From Cristatella mucedo (taxonomy: Eukaryota; Bryozoa; Phylactolaemata; Cristatellidae), in the NCBI GenBank assembly GCA_009760855.2, contig WPIO01000053.1, forward strand, positions 1,629,501 to 1,693,500: a stretch of 64,000 bases of DNA, written 5' to 3'. Both the position numbers and the translations under genes were made by a program. This document shows positions 55,001 through 64,000 of this stretch, one piece after another; the first letter of the stretch is position 1, and every line of letters starts with the position of its first letter. The notes beneath the pieces are model-generated. The model did not search any database. It was not told the origin of the DNA and saw only the letters and a list, made by a program, of their open reading frames with translations.

Positions 55001-55320
55001 GACTGCCGTACCACGTCGCCTGTGCATTTAGGCTTTCGTGACTCCGCGTCACAGACCTTTAGCATATCTATACCCTTGTGCGTGACTCTTAAACAATTTT
55101 AATGGACATAATCTAGAATTAGAATGGTTACGCAAGCGCTAGTTGCCGATGTGACTCCAACGTCAGCGGCACATCGTGTTTCACCCTAACAGCAAAGTTG
55201 GAGTTCGTGGTATTTTCTTCTGAACAGACCAGTCAAAACTATATTAATTATTATGCATTTGTAAAGCGTCTTGATTTATACAGATATTTGCATATGCTGC
55301 AAACGAAACATGACGATTCG
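55001..55320 (-). repeat. Duplicated 5' flank of copy 4
   Basis: CGTCAGCGGCACATCGTGTT and TCACCCTAACAGCAAAGTTG match 62300-62345 before copy 5. Their reverse complement matches GATGTGCCGCTGACGTAGCA upstream of copies 1 and 3. The distance from this landmark to the start is about 320 bp here versus about 610 bp in copy 3. Confidence 0.8.
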
Positions 55321-57349
55321 ACACTGACAGATCGCCGAGGATCGATCCGCCTAAGCACGCAGATGAACATTTTTACGTACGTACGAAGTGAATACTGTGA
55401 CTAGCACAGGATTGGCTAAGCTAAAAAGCACTCCGTACCTCTGACTGGTGGAATGAAAGTTGCAGTTTGAAATTCTCCAGGCGGTAGGTACGTGGCACAG
55501 TGCAGAACACCGATGCGGGCTCAACAACGTTTGTTCACGTGGACGACGCAGCGGGCCAATGCACCACCATTCCGTCCGGCGTCCACAACCTTTCTCCCTA
55601 GGCCTTTGCTGCGGGTTACCCTAATATAATCACTATAAATCACAGCAGCCAATAAACCAACGGCTGTCTCCTAATCTTTGCAGGCCAATTAATTACTCAA
55701 AGGTCTCAAACTGGCCTTAGGACATATAACAACGCAATAAGTACTATTGACCCATTAAACACTAGCATCTCCATATAGCCACAAACACTGCATATAAAGA
55801 CGGAGTGAAATTGCCGGCAGCAAATTAAGAGCTGTTATCGTCTTCTTTTAGCGGTTTTGTTTTCGTCCTCACCTTACTCGGTCATGGGTGAGCCGTAACC
55901 GCACTGAATTCGCACTGAATAACTTCGTCTTGCTTTCGTGACCATAGCTCTTGACACTAGGGTAGGTGAGAGACCTACTTTCCTATTGCTCCATGGTTAC
56001 GGTTTTATTTTCTCATCGTTAATAACGTTATTAACGTTAAGATCGTGGACAGCATGCCCTTAGGCCGAGGCTCAAGCTAAAAGTTATTTGACCTGCAAGG
56101 ATACGTCAGGCGCTGGCACGGAGCATGGCCGTTCGGCAGGTGGAATGCTGGCTTGATCACGCGACATCGAAGTAGTTTCATCACTATCTTCCACAGTAGC
56201 AGAGTGCCAGCCGACGACCATCGCAAGCAGTTTCTTCTTGCGAGTAGTGTAGCCGAGTAAGGAGGGCTGCAAATACGGGTACGGAGTCAGAGGAGTTAAA
56301 TGGAACAGAAGCTTCTGATAAAGACAGCTAGATGTGATTTTCCCCACAGCTGGCAGTGGGAGAGAAGCTGTAATATTATACGAACTGTGTGATTGAGTTT
56401 CACGGTCTAGAGCTTGCAGCTCAAAGGTTTTATAGCGAACTCTACGTAAGTACAAGAATGAAACAAGTAATTCATTGTTTGCAGAATTATTTGAGGGCAC
56501 GAGCAGGCTAAAATCAATGCATCATTTTATCATAGAGACAGGGATGAGCCACGCCGTCGTAGCCGAACAGTTCAGGGTAAACGATATACTCTGTAGGCAC
56601 TGATCAATCTTAAATTGTGTCAGTTCCTTAAGCAGAGAAAACACGTGAAGATTGAGTAAAAAAATAGCCGTCCTTTCCAGTGGGCCTTTAACCTATGTGC
56701 TTTGTCTTCCGTAGCGGCCGAGCAACTTATACAAACTGCGGCTTCCTTTTTACCATGTCGCTTAGAAAGTCTTTCCTTTTCATTTCAGCGTTTCAATCTT
56801 TAAAATATATTCACGACAAATCTCCAGCAGGAAGTCAAACCACGGCAAATTATCGTTGTCATTCTGCTGTCTCGTTATTTGTCTTCGATCGACAAAGACA
56901 GGTGGCTAAACTTCTCGCTCAGCGTTGGTGGATAAATTATCAGAATGAACTGACGTTGTGGAATTCAAGCAGTCTCTTTCAGCTGCACCTCATGACCACT
57001 CTTACTTGCTCGATTGGACGATGCAGCCACCTCGATTTTTCCGGTACTCATCCTGAGTCGGACTGACTAGCAATGCGATCCAACTTGCGATTCCAACGGA
57101 AAGATAAGACGGCGATTCATCAGCCTAGAATGTTCCTGGCTAGGCTTTGCCGAAAAGACAAAGGTCTCGCTCTTCATGGTGCAGTTGGCAGGTTCAAGCC
57201 CTGCATTAGAAGATCTTTTACCTAAGAATGCAGTTGGCTTGGATACCCTTAAATAATAGTCTGCTAGTATTTAAATCTGGCTGTTAAATTAGCTGAACTC
57301 CTCTATAGCTCTGATTAGAACGCTGCTCTGGACAGTGATCAGATGGAAA

Positions 57350-57350
<1 letters not shown>
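55321..57350. other. No gene recognised (about 2 kb)
   Basis: Two frames over 120 codons, at 56084-56500 (-) and 56695-57066 (+), have no known domain or duplicated counterpart. A tRNA-like scrap with GGTTCAAGCCCTGCATTAG lies near 57190. Confidence 0.4.
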
Positions 57351-57385
<35 letters not shown>

Positions 57386-57386
57386 G
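57351..57386. repeat. (GA)n microsatellite
   Basis: A short GA run with a single AA interruption. Confidence 0.9.
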
Positions 57387-58610
57387 AAGAAGTGAACATT
57401 AACGCGGCTAACTGATTCCTCTAACGACAGAAGTTGGCCGACTGGCTAGCCTCACTTTTCTGTTGTGCAGCTTGTGGCTAATTAAAAAAGGGCCGCAGTT
57501 ACCGTTGCAGATGCAGTCAATGTATAGTCGCTTGAGAAGCCAATGAGCTAAGCAGTAGCAGCTCATCGGTCGCTTACGTTGGGCACTTCGGCCAGTGCTG
57601 CGCTTCTGTGGTTGGGTTCAAGAGACTAGTCAGTGAGTCTGTAGTTTGCTCGAAAAGAGAGGTCTCCTAAGAAGTGGCTACAGCTCAACGCCGGTCGCTT
57701 GGCTCGCCTGGAAGCCACTCTGCACTCTAGTTACTCAACCTGACAAATCATTCTGATTATGTACGTTCTGATTACCGCCGTCGTCGTTTTCCTGTCAGCC
57801 TGTGAAACGAGAGAAATGAAAGCAGTTCCTTGGAAACCTTTCTAACAACTAAGCTAATCGTAACCACGGAACATAGAACCGAGAAAGTTTTCGTCTGCTA
57901 GCTAGGTGCTAAAAACCCGAAACGATCCTTTAAAATACTGTGAATGCTGTCGCACAGTGTGCAACGGCTGCGGGCTTGCATGGTACTCTCAATATATTCC
58001 TTGAAGAGTTCTCTTGAAATTATACATTGATGTGATCACGATGGTAGAAATTTCATTGATATGATAAGGACTCGCCTTATCAGATAAATACACTTAAGTT
58101 TTATTTTGCCGAAAGCCTTATAGACTTCTACCCAGCGAGCAGTTGTCTACGAAGCATTGCCAGCTGCAGGTCTTGAATTCAGGACCTCAAGGCTAAATTT
58201 TTTAATTTGGATTAAAATGTTTCTCAGGACTATGAATAGAAGAAATGGAGAGCGAAAGTAAAGATGGGGAGGTTAAAATTAACGCCGCGTAATTAGAGTG
58301 TCTTGCTGCTGGGCTAAGGACATGATGGCAAAGATATTTCATTTCTGATCTTCAGATCAGAAGGGCGAGCACGAAATCAATAGTTTGGTGCCGGAAATTT
58401 AACATCGACCTCGTTAATGCCGTTTAAGCGTCATATACCTCCACTTCTGAATTCTCTATGAAAGACACTGTATTCCTGTATCGGGAGCTACTTTAAATTA
58501 AACCTGTATCCTAGCTGTGATACCTGTATGCTAACTTCGCTACGCACTCTTTAGGACATCTTTCAAAGTGTAGACATTTGCTCATTCAATAGTCTAATAT
58601 TAATATGCTT
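57387..58610. other. No gene recognised
   Basis: Intergenic sequence with no assigned feature. Confidence 0.4.
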
Positions 58611-58611
58611 T

Positions 58612-58695
58612 GATTAAGGCAGCTGGACTCGAGCCAGCGACCGAAAGGTTGAGCTGCTTCCACCTAACCGACAGGCTTCGACCGATGAGGTAGGT
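58612..58695 (-). mobile_element. tRNA-like sequence, possible SINE head
   Basis: On the minus strand, TGTCGGTTAGGTGGAAGCAG and GTCGCTGGCTCGAGTCCAGC have A-box and B-box character. A foldable tRNA cloverleaf was not verified, and no typical tail follows. Confidence 0.35.
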
Positions 58696-59089
58696 AGTGT
58701 GCTACAGCGTGCAGACAAAGGGAACAAATGAAGCTACGAAAGCGGAGGATAGAAATAGGTAAGAAGAAACAACAAGGATTAGTTTGAGCGTTTTATAAGA
58801 CGATAATGCGTGTAAACGGTACACATGACACTTAGCATCGTATTTAATCTAATGGAAATAGTTTCGTAGTGAATAAATGGCCTGTATGCACTTTTCATCA
58901 GACTGACAGGTAAATCCTTGGTGATAACCTTTGCCGAACTCGGAAAGCGTATCGGCTAGAGTTTACAGACACTAGCCGTGCGCTGCTATGAAAGCCTATT
59001 TATAGGATAACTTCAGTTCATTCAAGCATAGGATAGCTTTCCTCGCCAACACTAAATACGAGAGCTGCTGTGACTTTTAGAGGGAACCA

Positions 59090-59764
59090 GTGAAACCGTA
59101 GAGAGTCTTCTGGCCGTAAAATGTCGATGCATTTATTGAAAAATTGCAATGGCTCATTTTCAGCCTAGATGCTTATCAGGTCTTGTGTAAGCATCGTGAA
59201 GTCTTGAAACAACTTCTACACAGGTTTTCTAGATTAAAAAGCCACGTCGGAAATCTAGCCACAGTCTCGGCCTCGATGCCAGTTAACACTTTACTACCTT
59301 CTGATTGGCGTCTTAACTAGCTATCGCTTAATGAGCTGTTGTAAATGCACTGCTGAAGTAGCTATTAACAGCTTGAAACAACAGTATTGGTCTTGACAGG
59401 AACTTCGGATCTTTTGTAAAGCGAGAATGTAATTGACATTTCAATTTATTTAAAGACTCGTTTCTCTAGCTGAGCAATGCTGTGATACTCGAACTTGCTA
59501 GTTGTGTTTTGAAGCAAACGTCTTCAATGCAATAAATGTACTGTCTCTGCAATACGATAAGGCAGAAATAGCAGCTACCTGGAAGCGTTGTGAATATATT
59601 AGCCGTAGTTGAAAATTATCACGAGCGAATCTTTAATTATATGGAGCTCATTTGCGTGTAACACGACTGCTAGGGCTGCATAATTACAGCCCCCCCACAA
59701 AGCATAACTCCAACGTCGACTCAAGGATGGGAGGGTCAGCCGACGAAGTTCATGCTAGCTCCAC
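59090..59764 (-). repeat. Duplicated 3' flank of copy 5
   Basis: GGCCGTAAAATGTCGATGCA, TGTAAGCATCGTGAAGTC and CTCGGCCTCGATGCCAG match the copy 4 flank in the same order. TTTATT at 59445-59450 would read AATAAA on the gene strand, about 315 bp after the stop. It is a candidate polyadenylation signal only. Confidence 0.8.
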
Positions 59765-61963
59765 TCAATCTGCTGCCACTGACGAACGGTGGGCCGTAGA
59801 TTGCAGCACGTGGCAATTAGCCATCCTATTGTAGCAGTACTTTAACAAACTCGTGCTGTAGAAAAGCACTTGGCTCGGCTGGATGAGCAGGCAGCAAAGG
59901 TCATCTAAGCGAGCTTCGACATCGGAGCAGGCTGCTATCGTCCGCCATGGGTCTTCGGAAAACACGTCATGACAGACGCTCTGCAGATCTTGCACAGCTT
60001 TTTCCACGAAAGCAAAGCACGGCAGGCAGTCGCCCTCCTGGCCACTATGTCCAGATTTCCGGTGTCTGCAAGGAGTTAGCTTGCCAAAAATAGGTAGCCT
60101 TTCATAAGTAGGCCAGTTGCCTTCACAGGCCTGGCAGCAACATTCGAAGAAGTAGTCCCTGCTCAGCTTGGTCGTGCGATCCTGTCGACACTGAAATTCA
60201 AACGAGACGCCATAGCAGTCGAACAGCTGCTCGCCGGGGCAAAGCGACTGCAGGCAACGAAGTACCATCTTGCCACCATGGCTTTGTCTCGACACATTCG
60301 GGTGGCACGAGTGATTCAGCAAGCTCAGCGTGCCATATATTCCGAATCCAATTACAGCGATCTGGCTATCTTGCATCTCGTGTGCTGTCACGTCGGCTTT
60401 GCAGCGCATTTCGGAAATCGTGCGACCATTGATCGACACGACTAGAAGATAGTGTAGTGTAAGCGCTGCTACATCGATCAGCCTTGACTCAAGGTCGCAG
60501 TCTTTGCAGCCCTGGCCTGTGAACGTAGCGCCGCATATCGAAAAATTACAGCTGTGGCAGCCATTATAACGTCCCTGGGATTCCTTAGCACCGTCAACAC
60601 ACAGTGCTAGATAAACCGCATCCACGGCAAACCAGAACATATCCGCCTCATCGCGTTTGGACTCGTGTGTCTCGAGTCGAAACGCGAGGGCACAAAAATC
60701 GTCCTTATTCCTCATGCCGCCGCCTGGCGCCCGTCCACATCCAGTCACGTCGGCTGAGGCAGCTGCTGCAGCAGGAGCAGTTGCCTCCGCTGCCACAACT
60801 CGGTGAATCGGAAGTGAGGGCTTTTCATGAGCTTCGTAGTAGGCCAGTCCGCCGGCCAGCACGGTTCGCAGTGCAAGGTGGCCCTCTGGAAGGTTGTAGT
60901 CTACCAGCACCTCTATGCGTCCACACTCGAAGCGATGGTAGCTGGTCCAGCTCTCAGCCTCGCATGTCAGGCTGCAGTAGCGAGCCACCGAGCAGCGCCT
61001 GCGGCACGGGAACACAGCCATGAGCCGCATGAGGCAGTGCTGGCAATGTGAGCTCAGACAGTCCTGTGCGGGGACCGAAACGAACGGCTCCTCCACAAGC
61101 AGCACGTCTCCTATGCCGACCTGCTGCCTGGCAACAATGTGCCTCCCGTAGGCCGAGCTCTGCTCCACGGCCAGAGCCGAAGACAGGGCTGAATAATCAG
61201 AATGCCTACCATGGGACAGCGACGGCATGACGGTGGCTCTGTCGGCTGCTGTGTCGTTCTCAGCTGAGTCAGTAATTGAGGCGGCGGAAGCATCTACTTG
61301 CCTTCGAAGCTGGGCTGACCAGAAAGATTGGTACCAGTCGAGCCGGCTCACGTAGATCTCCTCTTTTTCCTGACTTAGCCTGACCGACCTTAGCGAGTCT
61401 TCGGTTGCCTGCAGTGCCTCTGCGGCCGAACGATAGTCGCGAAGTTCGATTAGGCAGAGAAACCTGAGCTCGTGCAGCATGAACCGATCAGCCTTTGGAT
61501 AGCCGGAAGCGAGCGCAGCCTCGATGTCGCCCAAGGCGAGGCCGTGCTCGCCGAGTTGGTACCACACCATAGAGCGGTGAGCGTAAATGAAAGCTGAGAA
61601 TCCACTGCCGCCTCTGCCTTCGGCGCCTGAAGACAGCGGCGGCTCGGTGAAGCGACTGTACATAATGCTTTCGTTCAATTTCTCGATCGCCTCTGTGTAC
61701 TTGCCCGCTAGGTAAAGCTCGTTTCCTTTCTTGTAGAGTACCTCCGCTTGCAGCTCCCTGGCCGCCGATGGCCAGATGTGTGGCGGCAATGCCCTCAGGA
61801 GCACTGGACGCAACACTTCTGAGCGCAGCACGAACGACACTCGTTCCTCGTGACTGGTCGCCTGGCTAAAAGCTTTGTAGATGGCCTTGATGCCTTTGGA
61901 TGCTTGTATGGCGCAGCTCACCCTCCGCCTCAGGCAGGCTCTAGTGATCCACCGTCTTTGCAT
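59765..61963 (-). CDS. SMYD4-like SET/MYND methyltransferase, copy 5
   Basis: This 732-residue single-exon protein has TPR-like helices at ~75-155 (YKKGNELYLAGKYTEAIEKL; HRSMVWYQLGEHGLALGDIE). Its SET start is at ~272-297, and MYND is complete: C307, C310, C320, C324, C330, C334, H343 and C347. The SET core has NHSCHPN at 550-556 and GEQLFDCY at 577-584, with post-SET C608, C610 and C613. The C-terminal C-H...CLPC cluster spans 632-649 and the family ending RMANCHVLQSTA follows. A Cys-rich insert (~469-489: CHSCNFSIC ... CKDC) between the SET halves is unique to this copy. The ATG aligns with that of copies 1 and 2. Predicted S-adenosylmethionine-dependent protein lysine methyltransferase; substrate unknown. 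Confidence 0.93.
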   Translation of the reverse strand: MQRRWITRACLRRRVSCAIQASKGIKAIYKAFSQATSHEERVSFVLRSEVLRPVLLRALPPHIWPSAARELQAEVLYKKGNELYLAGKYTEAIEKLNESIMYSRFTEPPLSSGAEGRGGSGFSAFIYAHRSMVWYQLGEHGLALGDIEAALASGYPKADRFMLHELRFLCLIELRDYRSAAEALQATEDSLRSVRLSQEKEEIYVSRLDWYQSFWSAQLRRQVDASAASITDSAENDTAADRATVMPSLSHGRHSDYSALSSALAVEQSSAYGRHIVARQQVGIGDVLLVEEPFVSVPAQDCLSSHCQHCLMRLMAVFPCRRRCSVARYCSLTCEAESWTSYHRFECGRIEVLVDYNLPEGHLALRTVLAGGLAYYEAHEKPSLPIHRVVAAEATAPAAAAASADVTGCGRAPGGGMRNKDDFCALAFRLETHESKRDEADMFWFAVDAVYLALCVDGAKESQGRYNGCHSCNFSICGATFTGQGCKDCDLESRLIDVAALTLHYLLVVSINGRTISEMRCKADVTAHEMQDSQIAVIGFGIYGTLSLLNHSCHPNVSRQSHGGKMVLRCLQSLCPGEQLFDCYGVSFEFQCRQDRTTKLSRDYFFECCCQACEGNWPTYERLPIFGKLTPCRHRKSGHSGQEGDCLPCFAFVEKAVQDLQSVCHDVFSEDPWRTIAACSDVEARLDDLCCLLIQPSQVLFYSTSLLKYCYNRMANCHVLQSTAHRSSVAAD

Positions 61964-62130
61964 CTTTTCGATGCTCGTGGTTCGACTCCACGCCCTCTAA
62001 ACGAGGTTCTCTTAAAAGCATTGCAATGGGTAAGAACATAGCTAGGATGATCAGCCTCACACTGCCTGCCCTCAAAAAAATTCGCAGGGTCTATCAGACA
62101 GCAACCGGCATCCGGATTGGCAGTCATCCA
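61964..62130 (-). promoter_or_regulatory. Conserved upstream block of copy 5
   Basis: On the minus strand, ACTGCCAATCCGGATGCC and GGAGTCGAACCACGAGCATC are shared with the other copies. The middle of the block is more diverged than in copies 1-3. Confidence 0.55.
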
Positions 62131-62450
62131 AGCCCACAATTTGCGAGTATACTGCGTCAGCTGTGCAGTCTGGAGTATGCGACCCCACGTCTCAGACCGC
62201 TATCTCATGGATACAACTCTGAATATTAAATACAATTACTCACTAGATAGTCTTAAATTAGATTGAATCTGTAAATACAAATTGCCGATGCATCTCGTAC
62301 GTCAGCTGCACATCCTGTTTCACCTTAGCAGCAAAAGTTGGATATTCCGTGATTTTCATGCAAAAATATTAGTCGAAATGAGAATAATAATTATGTATTC
62401 GTAAAGCTTATGGGGGATAGAAATCTATTTTATGGGGTTTGTATATATGC
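62131..62450 (-). repeat. Duplicated 5' flank of copy 5
   Basis: CGTACGTCAGCTGCACATCC, TGTTTCACCTTAGCAGCAAA and AATAATTATGTATTCGTAAA match 55130-55270 before copy 4. Confidence 0.78.
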
Positions 62451-62572
62451 TAGGGAGAAAGCATTAAAGTTGGTCTCGGACATCATACAGCCTATCAACC
62501 CTCAAAAGCACAAAATTAGTGCTTCTCTACTTTATGACGATCGAGCAGCTTTTATGTCGGTCATGCTTTCTT

Positions 62573-62640
62573 TGCAGCAAATGGCAATGCATAGAAAGAG
62601 ATTGAGTTATCTGAGGTTGCTACATCAAATAAATTAGCAT
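62573..62640 (+). mobile_element. LINE family A 3' tail, decayed
   Basis: GCAGCAAATGGCAATGCATA, GAAAGAGATTGAGTTATCTG and AGGTTGCTACATCAAATAAA follow the family A terminus with several substitutions. Confidence 0.65.
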
Positions 62641-63890
62641 TAATTTTCTTTTCATTACAACTAGTCATAAGGGGATTGAACAGTAGAATTGGAAAATATG
62701 TTCTCGGGTGGCCAGCATTGATGTCGTGGGTCTTAAATTTTTGTGATTCACAGTTTTGTTTTACAAGCCGCATTAGGCATTCACTGCAAACTAAATGGCA
62801 ATTACGTCAGAATTGTGGAATAACAGGTGACGAAAAAAGGATTGGAGGACAAGTTTCAATCAAGTGTATATCCCCCTTAATGTGACGAGGGTCAAAGAAA
62901 TATGCCTCAAGGAAACATTAGTTGGCAAACGTTTGCGATTCTGTTCTGGATGCTTCAAATCATCTATCAAAATAAACTAAAACATCACCCTTTGCGATTA
63001 ATGATTGAATACTTGCATGCCGAATCAAACTACGATCAGAGAAATGTGAGACAGACAAAGACTAGGTTCCTTGTTGGCCTACAGACTATGGCTATCATTG
63101 GCCGCTTGTTGTCACATGAACTGAAAATAAGTTATTTAAAAGACTGCTTCTACATCAGAGCGGGCGACCTTATGCTGAAGGATGAGCGTCCGAAGAAGAA
63201 GCTTCATAATGAACTTCGTAATTAGGAAGTCGTTAGTAGCCATATGAAACTCAGACATGGTAGTGATGCACGGAATTTTAGAATCGGGACAACCGTGTAA
63301 GAATCTATATAAGCATTACGTGGGTCATCAAAAATTAAACCAGCTAAGGAGCTTAGCTGGTAACAGTTAAGAAAACATCAAAGAAGAGTATCATCGACTT
63401 AGACGAGACGAGAGAGAGATCTATCGAATATTAAGACGAGATCTATCGACTTAGCAATGTAATTATAAGCAATCTAGACGATGACTTTGCTTGGATCGAT
63501 TGGTGAGGGCGACAAAGTTTCTTGGCCTTTCGACTGACAGTCGCTCGGGATCTTGCAGACGTTTTTTTCAAAATTGAGCTTAGTAGAGCTAGGTAGTTTA
63601 ATGTCTGCTGTAAACTATGAGCCGACTAGGTGAGGGCTCATTCCGCGAATAATTAAATGTGCAAACTCGACGTACATGACAGCTCTTGCCATGCTGCAGC
63701 CTTTTATTCTTGATTATATGCCGGTAATAGAATTGAGCAGCAAAGTAAAAGCATGTGTTATTGCTTGTACAGCTTTATTTAATAATATATACAGTTAGCA
63801 TTCAAATGTGGCTTTAGGTAGCATAAGACATCTCAATATATTATTCTCCAAAGCCACAAAGACCACAAGAGTGCTGAGAAGTAATGTTTT
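62641..63890. other. No gene recognised
   Basis: A 107-codon plus-strand frame at 62902-63225 has an unremarkable amino-acid mix but no recognised domain. It is noted here rather than called. Confidence 0.35.
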
Positions 63891-63892
63891 AC

Positions 63893-63976
63893 ATCAGCAA
63901 ATGTAAAGCACCTAGAATAAGATCGAGTTCTCTGAGGGCGCTTTATCAAGTGCTTTATTATTATTATAGAGCTTCC
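63893..63976 (+). mobile_element. LINE family A 3' tail
   Basis: CAGCAAATGTAAAGCACCTA, GATCGAGTTCTCTGAGGGCG, CTTTATCAAGTGC and (TTA)n form a well-preserved terminus. The last bases of the window, TTAGCGACTTTTGGTATGG, may start a reversed family B 3' end. Confidence 0.85.
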
Positions 63977-64000
63977 TAGCCTTAGCGACTTTTGGTATGG

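Noticed and set aside
56084-56500. 138-codon minus-strand frame, and a 123-codon plus-strand frame at 56695-57066
   Set aside because: No domain, repeat membership or duplicated counterpart was found. Length alone is expected by chance in 64 kb.
62902-63225. 107-codon plus-strand frame
   Set aside because: The residue mix looks plausible, but no domain, homologous repeat or splice context supports it.

Overview
The window reads as nuclear DNA of an invertebrate animal. It contains single-exon genes with metazoan-type TPR, MYND zinc finger and SET domains, many 5'-truncated non-LTR retrotransposons of L2/CR1 style, tRNA-derived SINEs, and abundant (CA)n, (TA)n, (GA)n and (AAT)n microsatellites. 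No bacterial gene layout, rRNA or CRISPR array is present. The species cannot be named from this sequence alone.

The real protein-coding content is one local gene family: SMYD4-like predicted lysine methyltransferases. Copy 1 (28810-30675), copy 2 (36946-39099) and a deletion-derived pseudogene, copy 3 (40843-41131), lie on the plus strand. Copy 4 (52620-54851) and copy 5 (59765-61963) lie on the minus strand and face them. All intact copies are uninterrupted ORFs with the same order: N-terminal TPR-like helices, split SET start, complete MYND C/H set, Ala-rich linker, SET NHSC core, CxCxxC post-SET and a short C-terminal tail. Flanks are also duplicated: a conserved block sits just upstream of all five copies, and 3' flanks are shared between copies 2 and 3 and between copies 4 and 5. 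Copies 1 and 2 share about 1053 bp with only two differences, both silent, while the coding sequence on both sides has clearly diverged. This looks like gene conversion of the TPR-MYND half onto different SET halves.

Region by region: 1-26.5 kb is a retrotransposon graveyard with microsatellites and no convincing gene. 26.6-31 kb holds copy 1, with an inserted terminal-repeat element in its 5' flank. 31.1-33.6 kb is a three-level nest of LINEs. 33.6-35.4 kb is an AT-rich island with a decayed coding-like relic. 36.3-41.8 kb holds copies 2 and 3 as adjacent duplicated units. 42-51.2 kb is mostly LINE family A copies, some nested or tail-to-tail. 51.8-62.5 kb holds copies 4 and 5 with flanks, separated by about 3.8 kb in which no gene was recognised.

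Two LINE families are distinguished here by inspection. Family A (L2-like) ends in a hairpin formed by AAAGCGCC and GGCGCTTT, followed by an (ATT)n tail. Family B ends in a (ATAC)n-type tail. A tRNA-headed SINE (SINE1) carries a 3' end resembling that of family A, suggesting it borrows A's retrotransposition machinery. A second tRNA-headed SINE (SINE2) is also present. Extents of decayed repeats were judged by eye and are approximate.
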